In this document: positions 1 through 6,073 of the stretch, piece after piece
Layout of the letters: every line of letters begins with the position of its first letter
Numbering within the stretch: the stretch's first letter is position 1
Source: Lentisphaeria bacterium
GTDB taxonomy: Bacteria > Verrucomicrobiota > Lentisphaeria > Victivallales > UBA1829
Reading direction: 5' to 3'
NCBI GenBank assembly: GCA_017623265.1
Contig: JAGAPM010000114.1
Span: forward strand, 1 to 8,227
Length of the DNA: 8,227 nt
Notes under the pieces: generated by a model
Seen by the model: the letters and a program-made list of their open reading frames with translations, nothing else
Database searches by the model: none
Told to the model about the DNA's origin: nothing
Made by a program: the position numbers and the translations under genes

Positions 1-389
1 ACTTCCAGCACTGGCTGAACATCGGCAAGAAGGAAGGTGCCAACCTGCCCAAGATCTTCTGCGTGAACTGGTTCCGCAAGACTCCGGAAGGCAAGTGGCT
101 GTGGTCGGGCTACGGCGATAACAGCCGTATCCTCAAGTGGGTGTTCGAACGCTGCGACGGCGAAGGCGCTGCCCAGGAAACTGCAATCGGTTACCTCCCG
201 ACGCTCGATGCCATCGACCGCACCGGCACCGATGTGACCGAAGAAGATATGCAGATGCTCCTGACGGTTGACAAGGCCGGTTGGATGACCGAACTGGAAA
301 CCATCAGCGAACACTTCAAGAAGTTTGACCGTCTCCCGGCTGAACTGGAAGCCCAGCGTCAGGCTCTTGCAGAAAGACTTGCGAAGTAA
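1..389 (+). CDS. pckG: Phosphoenolpyruvate carboxykinase (GTP), C-terminal fragment
   Basis: The gene is cut by the left window edge; the reading frame begins at base 3 and ends at TAA 387-389, giving about 128 C-terminal residues. The enzyme interconverts oxaloacetate plus GTP with PEP, GDP and CO2 in the cytoplasm (gluconeogenesis or fermentative anaplerosis). The visible part contains the GTP-PEPCK nucleotide-pocket segment: VNWFRK, then GKWLWSGYGDN, SRILKWVFERC and later IGYLPT. By alignment from memory to the animal enzyme, the guanine-binding set Trp516, Phe517, Phe525, Phe530 and Asn533 appears here as W, F, W, Y and N, so all aromatic positions are kept although two are swapped and the usual Pro after LW is Ser. 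This excludes the unrelated ATP-type enzyme. PEP is also a KdsA substrate, but a strong terminator separates this gene from what follows, so it is probably a separate unit. Confidence 0.95.
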   Translation, partial: FQHWLNIGKKEGANLPKIFCVNWFRKTPEGKWLWSGYGDNSRILKWVFERCDGEGAAQETAIGYLPTLDAIDRTGTDVTEEDMQMLLTVDKAGWMTELETISEHFKKFDRLPAELEAQRQALAERLAK

Positions 390-418
390 GTCGTTCTGAA
401 CAAAGTTCTCTGACCTTC

Positions 419-456
419 AAGGCGGAACATCTCTGCGGTGTTCCGCCTTTTTCTTT
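419..456 (+). terminator. Rho-independent terminator of pckG
   Basis: A perfect 11-bp stem (AAGGCGGAACA at 419-429 pairing with TGTTCCGCCTT at 439-449) encloses a 9-nt loop and runs into a T-rich tract (TTTTTCTTTCT, 448-458). It lies 30 nt after the pckG stop. The dihydrouridine synthase start codon comes only about 10 nt after the main T run, which is unusually close. Confidence 0.93.
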
Positions 457-462
457 CTCTCT

Positions 463-1437
463 ATGACAGACTTCGGCAAACCTCTGAAAATTGATCCGCA
501 CCTGACCCTTTCCACCCGTGCGCTTGCATCGCCCATGGCAGGGATCATGAATCCTGTTTTCTGCCATACGGCTGCGGCACTCGGTCTGGTTCGGAACTGG
601 ATCACCCCCTTCATCAGCATCAGCCCCGGCTCCGTGCCATCTGTCAAGGCGCTGACGGGAAAACTTGCTCCGTTCCGCAATCAGGATGCGCTGATCGTGC
701 AGCTGCTCGGTCATGATCCCGTCACCATGGCAGCGACCGCAAAACGCCTGTCGGAAATGGGAATACCGGGTATCAACCTGAACTTTGCCTGCCCTTCCCC
801 GCTTGTCATGAAGAACGGGAACGGCGGAGCAGTTCTGGCGAACAGAAAATTGATGAGAGAGATCACGGCTTGCGTTGCAGAGGCGGTGAGCGGGAAAGCA
901 AATTTATCGCTCAAGATCCGTTGCGGTGCGGAATCACCGGATGAACTGCCGGAAATCGCCGGGATCGTGAGGGATACGGGGATCAATTTTGTGATCGCCC
1001 ATTTCCGGAGCGTCAAAGAGATGTACGGTCCTGTCGAAAATCCGCTGGACCGGTTGAAAAAACTGCGGGATCTTCTTCCCGATCCGGTTCTGATCGGAAA
1101 CGGTGATATCCAAAGCCGGCAAACTGCGGAACAGATGGTGGAACAGACCGGCTGCGACGGGATCGCTGTTGGCAGAGCGATGCTCTCCAATCCGTTTCTT
1201 TTGAAGATGATATGCGAAGGAAACGATGCTGCAGCAACCGAAGAAGACCGGATGATCTTTCTGCGTTCCGCCCTGCAGTCTGCCCGGGACTTGAACTGTG
1301 ATTCCAAACGGTGGCTGCAGCACTCCTTCATTGAATTTGCCCGGATGGGATTCGGTGTCAATTCTCCGGTCTTCCGGAAAATTACCGCCGATCCGGCAGC
1401 GTTTGCTCAAAAACTTGCTCCAATAACAGAAAAATAA
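463..1437 (+). CDS. tRNA-dihydrouridine synthase family protein (FMN, TIM barrel)
   Basis: Members of this family reduce specific uridines in the tRNA D-loop or neighbouring sites to dihydrouridine, using FMN and NADPH. The 324-residue length is normal. Visible family marks in order: the FMN-binding start SPMAGIMNP (residues 23-31), VQLLGHDP (79-86), the catalytic cysteine in LNFACPSP (Cys110), LKIRCG with the substrate/FMN lysine (Lys151), AHFR (His180, Arg182), IGNGDI (211-216) and the phosphate-binding TGCDGIAVGRAMLSNP (229-244). The usual H-G-R is H-F-R here, and the subclass (DusA, B or C) cannot be settled by eye, so no symbol is given. The ATG at 463 is the only sensible start: upstream in frame there is just a CTG in the terminator loop before a stop at 397. 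No Shine-Dalgarno precedes it; a pyrimidine tract does. It ends in TAA 1435-1437, with no terminator visible before the next promoter. Confidence 0.9.
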   Translation: MTDFGKPLKIDPHLTLSTRALASPMAGIMNPVFCHTAAALGLVRNWITPFISISPGSVPSVKALTGKLAPFRNQDALIVQLLGHDPVTMAATAKRLSEMGIPGINLNFACPSPLVMKNGNGGAVLANRKLMREITACVAEAVSGKANLSLKIRCGAESPDELPEIAGIVRDTGINFVIAHFRSVKEMYGPVENPLDRLKKLRDLLPDPVLIGNGDIQSRQTAEQMVEQTGCDGIAVGRAMLSNPFLLKMICEGNDAAATEEDRMIFLRSALQSARDLNCDSKRWLQHSFIEFARMGFGVNSPVFRKITADPAAFAQKLAPITEK

Positions 1438-1458
1438 TTAAAAAAATCCGCTTTCAAT

Positions 1459-1487
1459 TTGCAGAATTGCCATTGCGCGTGTATAAT
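1459..1487 (+). promoter_or_regulatory. Sigma70-type promoter of the DUF1015-kds-lpt operon
   Basis: TTGCAG (1459-1464) and a perfect TATAAT (1482-1487) are separated by exactly 17 bp in the 95-bp gap after the dihydrouridine synthase gene. The predicted start of transcription is near 1494, giving a leader of about 39 nt that carries AAGGAG-like sequence before the ATG at 1533. The -35 matches consensus only in TTG, the -10 completely. An AT-rich stretch follows (ATATATATACG). This is the only convincing promoter seen upstream of the long gene run, so it probably drives the operon through position 8047. Confidence 0.8.
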
Positions 1488-1520
1488 ATATATACGAGCA
1501 TATTTAAATACCGAAAATCA

Positions 1521-1525
1521 AGGAG
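1521..1525 (+). promoter_or_regulatory. Shine-Dalgarno deciding the DUF1015 start
   Basis: AGGAG lies 7 nt before the ATG at 1533. An upstream in-frame TTG at 1467 would place the start inside the promoter spacer, upstream of the predicted transcription start, and would add 22 residues without family character. The ATG at 1533 is therefore the true start. Confidence 0.9.
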
Positions 1526-1532
1526 CAAAATC

Positions 1533-2762
1533 ATGGCAATTTTCAAGCCCTTTCACGCATTGATGCCCAGCCGCGAGGATGTGGCAAAAGTCGCAGCCGT
1601 TCCCTATGACGTTGTGAATACCGAAGAAGCCGCCGCGCTGGCAGAAGGCAACGCCCTTTCTTTCCTGCGCGTCTCCCGTCCGGAAATCGAACTGGAAGCG
1701 GGTATTGACCTTCACGATGACAAAGTCTATGCAAAAGCAGCAAGCAATTTCAAGCGTTTGATTGAGACTGCTCCGCTGACTCTGGACGAAGAAGCGAACC
1801 TCTATGTTTACTCTCTCAAGATGAACGGCAGAACTCAGATCGGGATCGCCGGTGCAGCATCCGCCGCAGAATACGATGCAGACATCATCAAGAAACACGA
1901 AAAAACCCGCCGCGACAAGGAAGATGACCGTGCCCGGCACGTAATGGAACTGCGTTCCCAGACGGGACCGGTGTTTCTGACCTATCGTGATAATGCAAAA
2001 ATCAATGCGGTCGTAGCGGAGATCATCCAGTCCGAACCGTATTACTCCTTCGTTGCAGTGGATGGGATCGAACACAAGATGTGGAAAGCCGGTTCCCGCA
2101 GTGCCGAACTTGCAGCACTGTTCTCTGCAGAAGTTCCCTGCTTCTACATTGCCGATGGTCACCACAGAGCCGCATCCGCCAGCCGTGCCGCGGCGACCTG
2201 CAAAGCCGCCAATCCGGCACATACAGGCGATGAAGAATACAACTTCTTCCTTGCGGTGGCATTTCCCCAGTCCGAACTGGCGATCCTCGCTTACAACCGG
2301 GCAGTGCAGGATCTGAACGGCATGACCGCTGACGAACTGACCGCAAAGATCGGTGAAAAATTCACTATTGAAAAGACAGATGATCCCGTTCCCCCGAAGA
2401 GCGGAACCTTCTGCATGTATCTGGAAAAAGTCTGGTATCTGCTGACACCGAAATTTGACATCACCAAGCTGGGCGTGATCGAAAGTCTGGATGTGAGCGT
2501 GCTTCAGGATAACATTCTTGCACCGCTGCTCGGGATCGATGATCCCCGCACGAGCAAACGGATCGACTTTATCGGCGGCATCCGCGGAACCGGTGAGCTG
2601 GTACGGCTTGCTGCAGAAGGGAAAGCAGCGGTTTGCTTCTCCATGTATCCGACCACATTGGATCAGCTGATGAACATTGCGGATGCCGGAGCGATCATGC
2701 CTCCGAAATCCACCTGGTTTGAACCGAAACTGCGCGATGGCCTTGTGTGCCACAACTTCTGA
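1533..2762 (+). CDS. DUF1015 family protein
   Basis: The 409-residue protein is a full-length member of the DUF1015 family, widespread in bacteria and archaea and without a settled function. Family marks: the N-terminal VPYDVVNTEEA stretch and NALSFLRVSRPEIE; KKHEKTRRDKEDDR (residues 120-133); YIADGHHRAASA with D208-G-H-H-R212; DVSVLQDNILAPLLGIDDPRT; and the C-terminal block ending in MPPKSTWFEPKLRDGL. The DGHHR box resembles the G-H-R-R box of the ParB/sulfiredoxin fold, a fold that also includes a free-serine kinase. A small-molecule kinase or nucleotide-binding role is thus an inference only. No signal peptide or membrane segment is seen, so it should be cytoplasmic. It is the first gene after the promoter and 15 nt ahead of kdsB, so it is co-transcribed with Kdo synthesis, but the link in function is unknown. 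Confidence 0.92.
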   Translation: MAIFKPFHALMPSREDVAKVAAVPYDVVNTEEAAALAEGNALSFLRVSRPEIELEAGIDLHDDKVYAKAASNFKRLIETAPLTLDEEANLYVYSLKMNGRTQIGIAGAASAAEYDADIIKKHEKTRRDKEDDRARHVMELRSQTGPVFLTYRDNAKINAVVAEIIQSEPYYSFVAVDGIEHKMWKAGSRSAELAALFSAEVPCFYIADGHHRAASASRAAATCKAANPAHTGDEEYNFFLAVAFPQSELAILAYNRAVQDLNGMTADELTAKIGEKFTIEKTDDPVPPKSGTFCMYLEKVWYLLTPKFDITKLGVIESLDVSVLQDNILAPLLGIDDPRTSKRIDFIGGIRGTGELVRLAAEGKAAVCFSMYPTTLDQLMNIADAGAIMPPKSTWFEPKLRDGLVCHNF

Positions 2763-2777
2763 ACTGGAGGCGAACTC

Positions 2778-3509
2778 ATGAAAACAGCAGTAGTGATCCC
2801 CGCCCGTTACGGCAGCATGCGTTTTCCCGGAAAAGTTCTTGCCATGCTGCGTGGCAAACCCATTGTTCAGTGGGTCTGGGAATGTGCCATGAAATCGAAA
2901 GCGGACCTGGTGCTTGTGGCAACGGATGATGACCGGGTTTACAATGTGGTGGAATCTTTCGGCGGGAAAGCAGTCATGACCTCCCCGAACCATCCCAGCG
3001 GATCGGACCGGATCATGGAAGCGGTGAAGGACATTGATGCCGATATCATCATCAACGTTCAGGGGGATGAACCCTCCATGCCGCCGGAACTGATCGACCG
3101 CCTGATCGACCTGATGAGCGGAGCGGATGCGCCGGACATGGGTACGGTCATCGTTCCCTGCAACCGGGAAGATGTGGCGGACAATCCGAACAAGCCGAAA
3201 GTGGTGATCTCCGCCGATGGTTATGCGCTTTATTTCAGCCGTGCGATGATCCCGTTTCTGCGGGAAGGCGGTACGGAAATGAAAGTGTACCGCCATTGGG
3301 GGATCTACGCTTATCAGCGTGCGGCTCTGGAACGGTTTGTGTCGCTGCCGGAAGGGAATCTGGAAAAGTGCGAAAAGCTGGAACAGCTCCGGGCACTGGA
3401 AAACGGCATGCGGATCAAAACGATCGAAACGACTTACGACGGTGTGGATGTGAATACACCGGAAGATCTGGAAGAAGCGGAAAAACTTTTTGCAGGAAAG
3501 GGACTTTAA
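2778..3509 (+). CDS. kdsB: 3-deoxy-manno-octulosonate cytidylyltransferase (CMP-Kdo synthetase)
   Basis: KdsB couples CTP and Kdo to give CMP-Kdo, the activated sugar that Kdo transferases place on lipid A. The protein has 243 residues, the usual size. Marks: IPARYGSMRFPGK (residues 7-19, the CTP-binding loop; usually S-T/S-R-L-P-G-K), VATDDDRV (48-54), HPSGSDR (72-78), NVQGDEP (93-99), ALYFSRAMIP (150-159), HWGIYAY (173-179), LEKCEKLEQLRALENG (195-210) and the ending GVDVNTPEDLEEAE. The pattern separates it from the related NeuA and IspD families. A GGAGG at 2766-2770 sits 7 nt before the ATG. It follows the DUF1015 gene by 15 nt and is followed by kdsA after one base. Expected in the cytoplasm. 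Confidence 0.96.
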   Translation: MKTAVVIPARYGSMRFPGKVLAMLRGKPIVQWVWECAMKSKADLVLVATDDDRVYNVVESFGGKAVMTSPNHPSGSDRIMEAVKDIDADIIINVQGDEPSMPPELIDRLIDLMSGADAPDMGTVIVPCNREDVADNPNKPKVVISADGYALYFSRAMIPFLREGGTEMKVYRHWGIYAYQRAALERFVSLPEGNLEKCEKLEQLRALENGMRIKTIETTYDGVDVNTPEDLEEAEKLFAGKGL

Positions 3510-3510
3510 G

Positions 3511-4326
3511 ATGAAAACATTTCAAGTCGGCAACTATGAAATCGGAGCAGGTAAACTGACACTCCTCTCCGGTCCGTGCGTGATCGAAAGCAAAGAACTC
3601 TGCCTTGAGATCGCAGGCGTCCTGAAAGAGATCTGCGCAAAACGCGGGATCAATTACATTTTCAAGTCGTCCTTTGACAAAGCCAACCGTTCTTCCGCAG
3701 ACTCTTTCCGGGGGATGGGAATGGATGCCGGTCTTGAAGTGCTGAAATGCGTTAAAGAAACATACGGACTGCCCGTGGTGACAGACGTGCATGAAAGCTG
3801 TCAGGTTGCCAAAGTTGCGAAAGTGGTGGATCTTCTTCAGATCCCTGCGTTTCTGTGCCGTCAGACCGACCTGCTTCAGGCTTGCGCGGCATCCGGCAGA
3901 CCGGTCAACATCAAAAAAGGTCAGTTCATGGCGCCGGAAGACATGGCAGGAGTTCTGGGCAAAATGCGCGGTGCTGCCGGTGTCATGCTGACGGATCGCG
4001 GAACCAGTTTCGGCTATCACAATCTGGTTGTCGATATGCGCGGCATTGCCACCATGCGTGCGTTCTGCGTGCCGGTCTGCTTTGATGCGACCCACTCGGT
4101 CCAGCTGCCGGGCGGTCTCGGGAAATGTTCCGGCGGACAGCGTCAGTTTGTATCCCCCCTCGCCCGTGCGGCGGCGGCAGTCGGGATCGATGCGCTGTTT
4201 ATGGAAGTGCATCCGGATCCGGAAAAAGCGCTTTCCGATGGAGCGAACTCTTTGAATTACAAGGACGCAGAACGCGTTCTGGATGAGGTTTTGGCGATTC
4301 ATGAAACAGTCAGCAGATTTCAATAA
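3511..4326 (+). CDS. kdsA: 3-deoxy-8-phosphooctulonate synthase (Kdo-8-P synthase), metal-dependent type
   Basis: KdsA condenses PEP with D-arabinose-5-phosphate to Kdo-8-phosphate, the committed Kdo step. The 271-residue protein is a TIM-barrel aldolase with GPCVIES (21-27), FKSSFDKANRSS (51-62), DVHE (92-95), IPAFLCRQTDLL (111-122), NIKKGQF (133-139), DRGTSFGY (162-169), FDATHSVQLPGG (191-202), SGGQRQFV (207-214) and FMEVHPDPEKALSDG (230-244). The metal ligands of class II enzymes (as in Aquifex) are all here: Cys23, His195, Glu232 and Asp243. The metal-free E. coli type has Asn at the cysteine position. FRGMGM replaces the usual F-R-G-P-G. The start at 3511 has AAAGGGA 7 nt upstream; an in-frame TTG at 3490 would overlap kdsB and adds nothing conserved. 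The gene starts one base after kdsB and overlaps kdsC by 26 nt, suggesting translational coupling. Confidence 0.96.
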   Translation: MKTFQVGNYEIGAGKLTLLSGPCVIESKELCLEIAGVLKEICAKRGINYIFKSSFDKANRSSADSFRGMGMDAGLEVLKCVKETYGLPVVTDVHESCQVAKVAKVVDLLQIPAFLCRQTDLLQACAASGRPVNIKKGQFMAPEDMAGVLGKMRGAAGVMLTDRGTSFGYHNLVVDMRGIATMRAFCVPVCFDATHSVQLPGGLGKCSGGQRQFVSPLARAAAAVGIDALFMEVHPDPEKALSDGANSLNYKDAERVLDEVLAIHETVSRFQ

Positions 4327-4822
4327 GATCAAAGCGATCGTTCTGGACATCGATGGTGTTCTGACGGATGGCAGGATCGGCTACCGGAACGACCACAACG
4401 AGATCAAATTTTTTCATGTGCGTGACGGTCACGGGATCGTACTTGCCCGGCGTGCCGGGCTGAAAGTGGGGATCCTCTCCGGCAGACGGTCACTTGCGAA
4501 TGAAGTCCGGGCGCAGGAACTGAAACTGGATTTCCTCTATCAGGGGTCACTGAACAAGGCAGACGGTTTCCAGCTGCTGCTGGAAGAACAGGGGCTTTCC
4601 GGGGAAGAAGTGATGTATATCGGAGATGACCTTGTAGATATTCCGCCGATGCGTCAGGCCGGGATCGCCGTTGCCGTGGGAGACGGAGTGGCGGAATTGG
4701 ATCAGGTGTGCCACTACCGGACAAAATGTAACGGTGGCTGCGGTGCAGTCCGCGAAGCGATCGAATATTTGTTGAAAGGACAAGGGAAATGGGAAGACTT
4801 ACTGGTGCGTTATCTGGGTTGA
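4301..4822 (+). CDS. kdsC: Kdo-8-phosphate phosphatase (HAD family, cap-less KdsC type)
   Basis: KdsC hydrolyses Kdo-8-phosphate to Kdo and phosphate in the cytoplasm. The 173-residue length and lack of a cap domain fit the tetrameric KdsC group. HAD motifs: LDIDGVLTDG with nucleophile Asp16 and acid Asp18, ILSGR (58-62, Ser60), NKADGF (Lys86) and YIGDDLVDIPPM (107-117, Asp109/Asp110 for Mg2+). The C-terminal GGCGAVREAIEYLL matches the family's glycine-rich tail, which in KdsC enters a neighbouring active site. The ATG at 4301 is preferred (protein begins MKQSADFNKIKAIVL). An in-frame ATG at 4283 would add six residues and has no Shine-Dalgarno; GAGG at 4285-4288 precedes 4301, although 12 nt away. 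It overlaps kdsA by 26 nt and lptC by 34 nt. The start is the least certain point. Confidence 0.94.
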   Translation: MKQSADFNKIKAIVLDIDGVLTDGRIGYRNDHNEIKFFHVRDGHGIVLARRAGLKVGILSGRRSLANEVRAQELKLDFLYQGSLNKADGFQLLLEEQGLSGEEVMYIGDDLVDIPPMRQAGIAVAVGDGVAELDQVCHYRTKCNGGCGAVREAIEYLLKGQGKWEDLLVRYLG

Positions 4823-5388
4823 TCCTGGTGCTTTTTCTGTCAGTATCCTTTCCCTGTCTGGGAGAAGATGCCGGCATGCACGCCAAGATCCGGACCTTCA
4901 TGATGCCGCAATACCGTGAAAAAGATGAAAGGCTTCAATTTATTGTCTACGGATCGGGCGCCGATAATAAAGGAGCGCTTCTATTTCTGACGGATATGGT
5001 TGTTGACTTTATCAGCAACGAGGTACATGATGCGAAGCAGGTGACTCTGATTCCGGGAGCCACGCCGTATCCGCTTACGAATGCGCCTACCGACACGCGC
5101 AAATTCTGGTCGAAACTGCCTCATTCACAGGGATTGATCTTCAGTGAATCGGCTACGCTTGACAAAACGACCAAGATCCTGCGCAGTGACCGCCCGGTTC
5201 AGTTCCGGTCGGAATTTCTGGATGTAAACGGGGTTGGTTTTGATGCCTATCAGGAGCAACGTCTTCTGCATATCCGATCCAATGTAACGATGAAACTCCG
5301 GACTGACCGCAGCTCCGGTAAAGACCGTAAGGCGAAGAAAAGCTCTTCGCCCCGAAAATCCGCTACTGACTATTTGAACGAAAAATAA
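4789..5388 (+). CDS. lptC: LptC-like LPS export protein (inner-membrane anchored, periplasmic)
   Basis: LptC receives LPS from the LptB2FG transporter and passes it to LptA. The 199-residue protein has an N-terminal hydrophobic segment (about residues 8-24, GALSGLILVLFLSVSFPCLG), which may be an anchor or a cleaved signal. The periplasmic part shows an LptC-like pattern: a first strand region with P-x-Y-R-E-K-D-E-R-L (40-49) and a final repeat where a variant of 'S-D-x-P-V-x-F ... G-x-G-x-D-A ... R-L-L ... S-N-V' can be read (RSDRPVQFR, VNGVGFDA, RLLHIRSNV, 132-166). The family diverges fast, so position between kdsC and lptA weighs heavily. A basic, serine-rich tail (about 169-199) follows the fold. 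AAAGGA (4775-4780) sits 8 nt before the ATG, within kdsC, with a 34-nt overlap. It lies 28 nt before lptA. Confidence 0.8.
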   Translation: MGRLTGALSGLILVLFLSVSFPCLGEDAGMHAKIRTFMMPQYREKDERLQFIVYGSGADNKGALLFLTDMVVDFISNEVHDAKQVTLIPGATPYPLTNAPTDTRKFWSKLPHSQGLIFSESATLDKTTKILRSDRPVQFRSEFLDVNGVGFDAYQEQRLLHIRSNVTMKLRTDRSSGKDRKAKKSSSPRKSATDYLNEK

Positions 5389-5416
5389 TCATACCACATA
5401 GAGAAAGAGTATTGAC

Positions 5417-6058
5417 ATGATGAAAATCCAAAAAACCTTTTTCCGGGCAGTCCTGATCACAGCTGCCATTTTCTGTGCGGCAGAACTTTCTGCACAGGGT
5501 CTTCCCTCCCTTTTCGGGAAGGAACGCGCCAACAGCCGGGACCGCTCGACCGATATTCCCACAACGATCACCGCCATGTCCATGGATGTGGATATGGGCA
5601 GAAATATTGCCACCCTGCTTGGGGATGTGTTTGTGGATGACCAGGAAATGACCATCCGCTGCGAAAAGATGCTGATCTTTTTTGAAGAAAAGAAAAAAGA
5701 GGAAAACGCCGGCAACACGGAATCGGCAAAACAGGAAAAGACTTCAGACTCCGGAGATCTTGGCAGTGGTAAAAAACCGATCCGGATCGAATGTTACACC
5801 AATGTGGTGATCCAGGCGAAACAGAAAGCATCCGAGGACGGCAAACCGGTCAAGGAACAGAAAGCAACAGCAGAGAAAGCGGTTTATGACCTTGTCAAAG
5901 ATGAAATCACCCTGACTGGCAGCGCCAAAAATCCGCCGGTCATTTACGATGGAGCGAATAAGGTTTCCGGTACCAAGATCATCATCATCATCAATGAAGA
6001 ACGGATGATCGTTCTGCGCGGTACCGCATCCACCAAGGAAGCTCTCAACAAGAAATGA
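5417..6058 (+). CDS. lptA: LptA/OstA-like periplasmic LPS transport protein
   Basis: LptA proteins form the beta-jellyroll bridge that carries LPS across the periplasm between LptC and LptD. The 213-residue precursor has a clear signal peptide (K-rich start, hydrophobic about 9-22, likely cleavage after ELSA at 26). OstA-like elements follow: ITAMSMDVDMGRNIATLLGD and VFVDDQEMTIRCEKMLIFF (51-89), then ATAEKAVYDLVKDEITLTG (150-168), NPPVIYDGANKVSGTKI (172-188) and a last strand ending IVLRG. Between the halves lies a highly charged, low-complexity segment (about 90-121) that E. coli LptA (185 aa) lacks. Two tandem ATGs (5417, 5420) are possible starts, with only a weak GAAAGAG (5403-5409) upstream; this is the poorest ribosome site in the operon. 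It is 15 nt before lptB. The family is called from pattern and context. Confidence 0.83.
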   Translation: MMKIQKTFFRAVLITAAIFCAAELSAQGLPSLFGKERANSRDRSTDIPTTITAMSMDVDMGRNIATLLGDVFVDDQEMTIRCEKMLIFFEEKKKEENAGNTESAKQEKTSDSGDLGSGKKPIRIECYTNVVIQAKQKASEDGKPVKEQKATAEKAVYDLVKDEITLTGSAKNPPVIYDGANKVSGTKIIIIINEERMIVLRGTASTKEALNKK

Positions 6059-6073
6059 TCCGGGAGGGTATCA

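Noticed and set aside
1518..3296. A 592-codon open frame on the minus strand opposite the DUF1015 gene and kdsB.
   Set aside because: It runs antisense through two clear family proteins, has a His/Phe/Arg-rich composition typical of a codon-bias shadow, and has no recognisable domain or ribosome site.
3415..4350. A 311-codon minus-strand frame opposite kdsA.
   Set aside because: Antisense shadow of a strongly conserved enzyme; no domain, and composition looks random.
4321..4800. GCGATCGC (HIP1-like) repeat as the cause of GATC excess.
   Set aside because: I see GATC in many contexts but no GCGATCGC octamer in the stretches I read.
5412..5440. TTGACA at 5412-5417 before lptA as a promoter.
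   Set aside because: The hexamer matches the -35 consensus perfectly, but the sequence 17 bp on (ACCTTT) is no -10 and the gene sits inside a tight operon.
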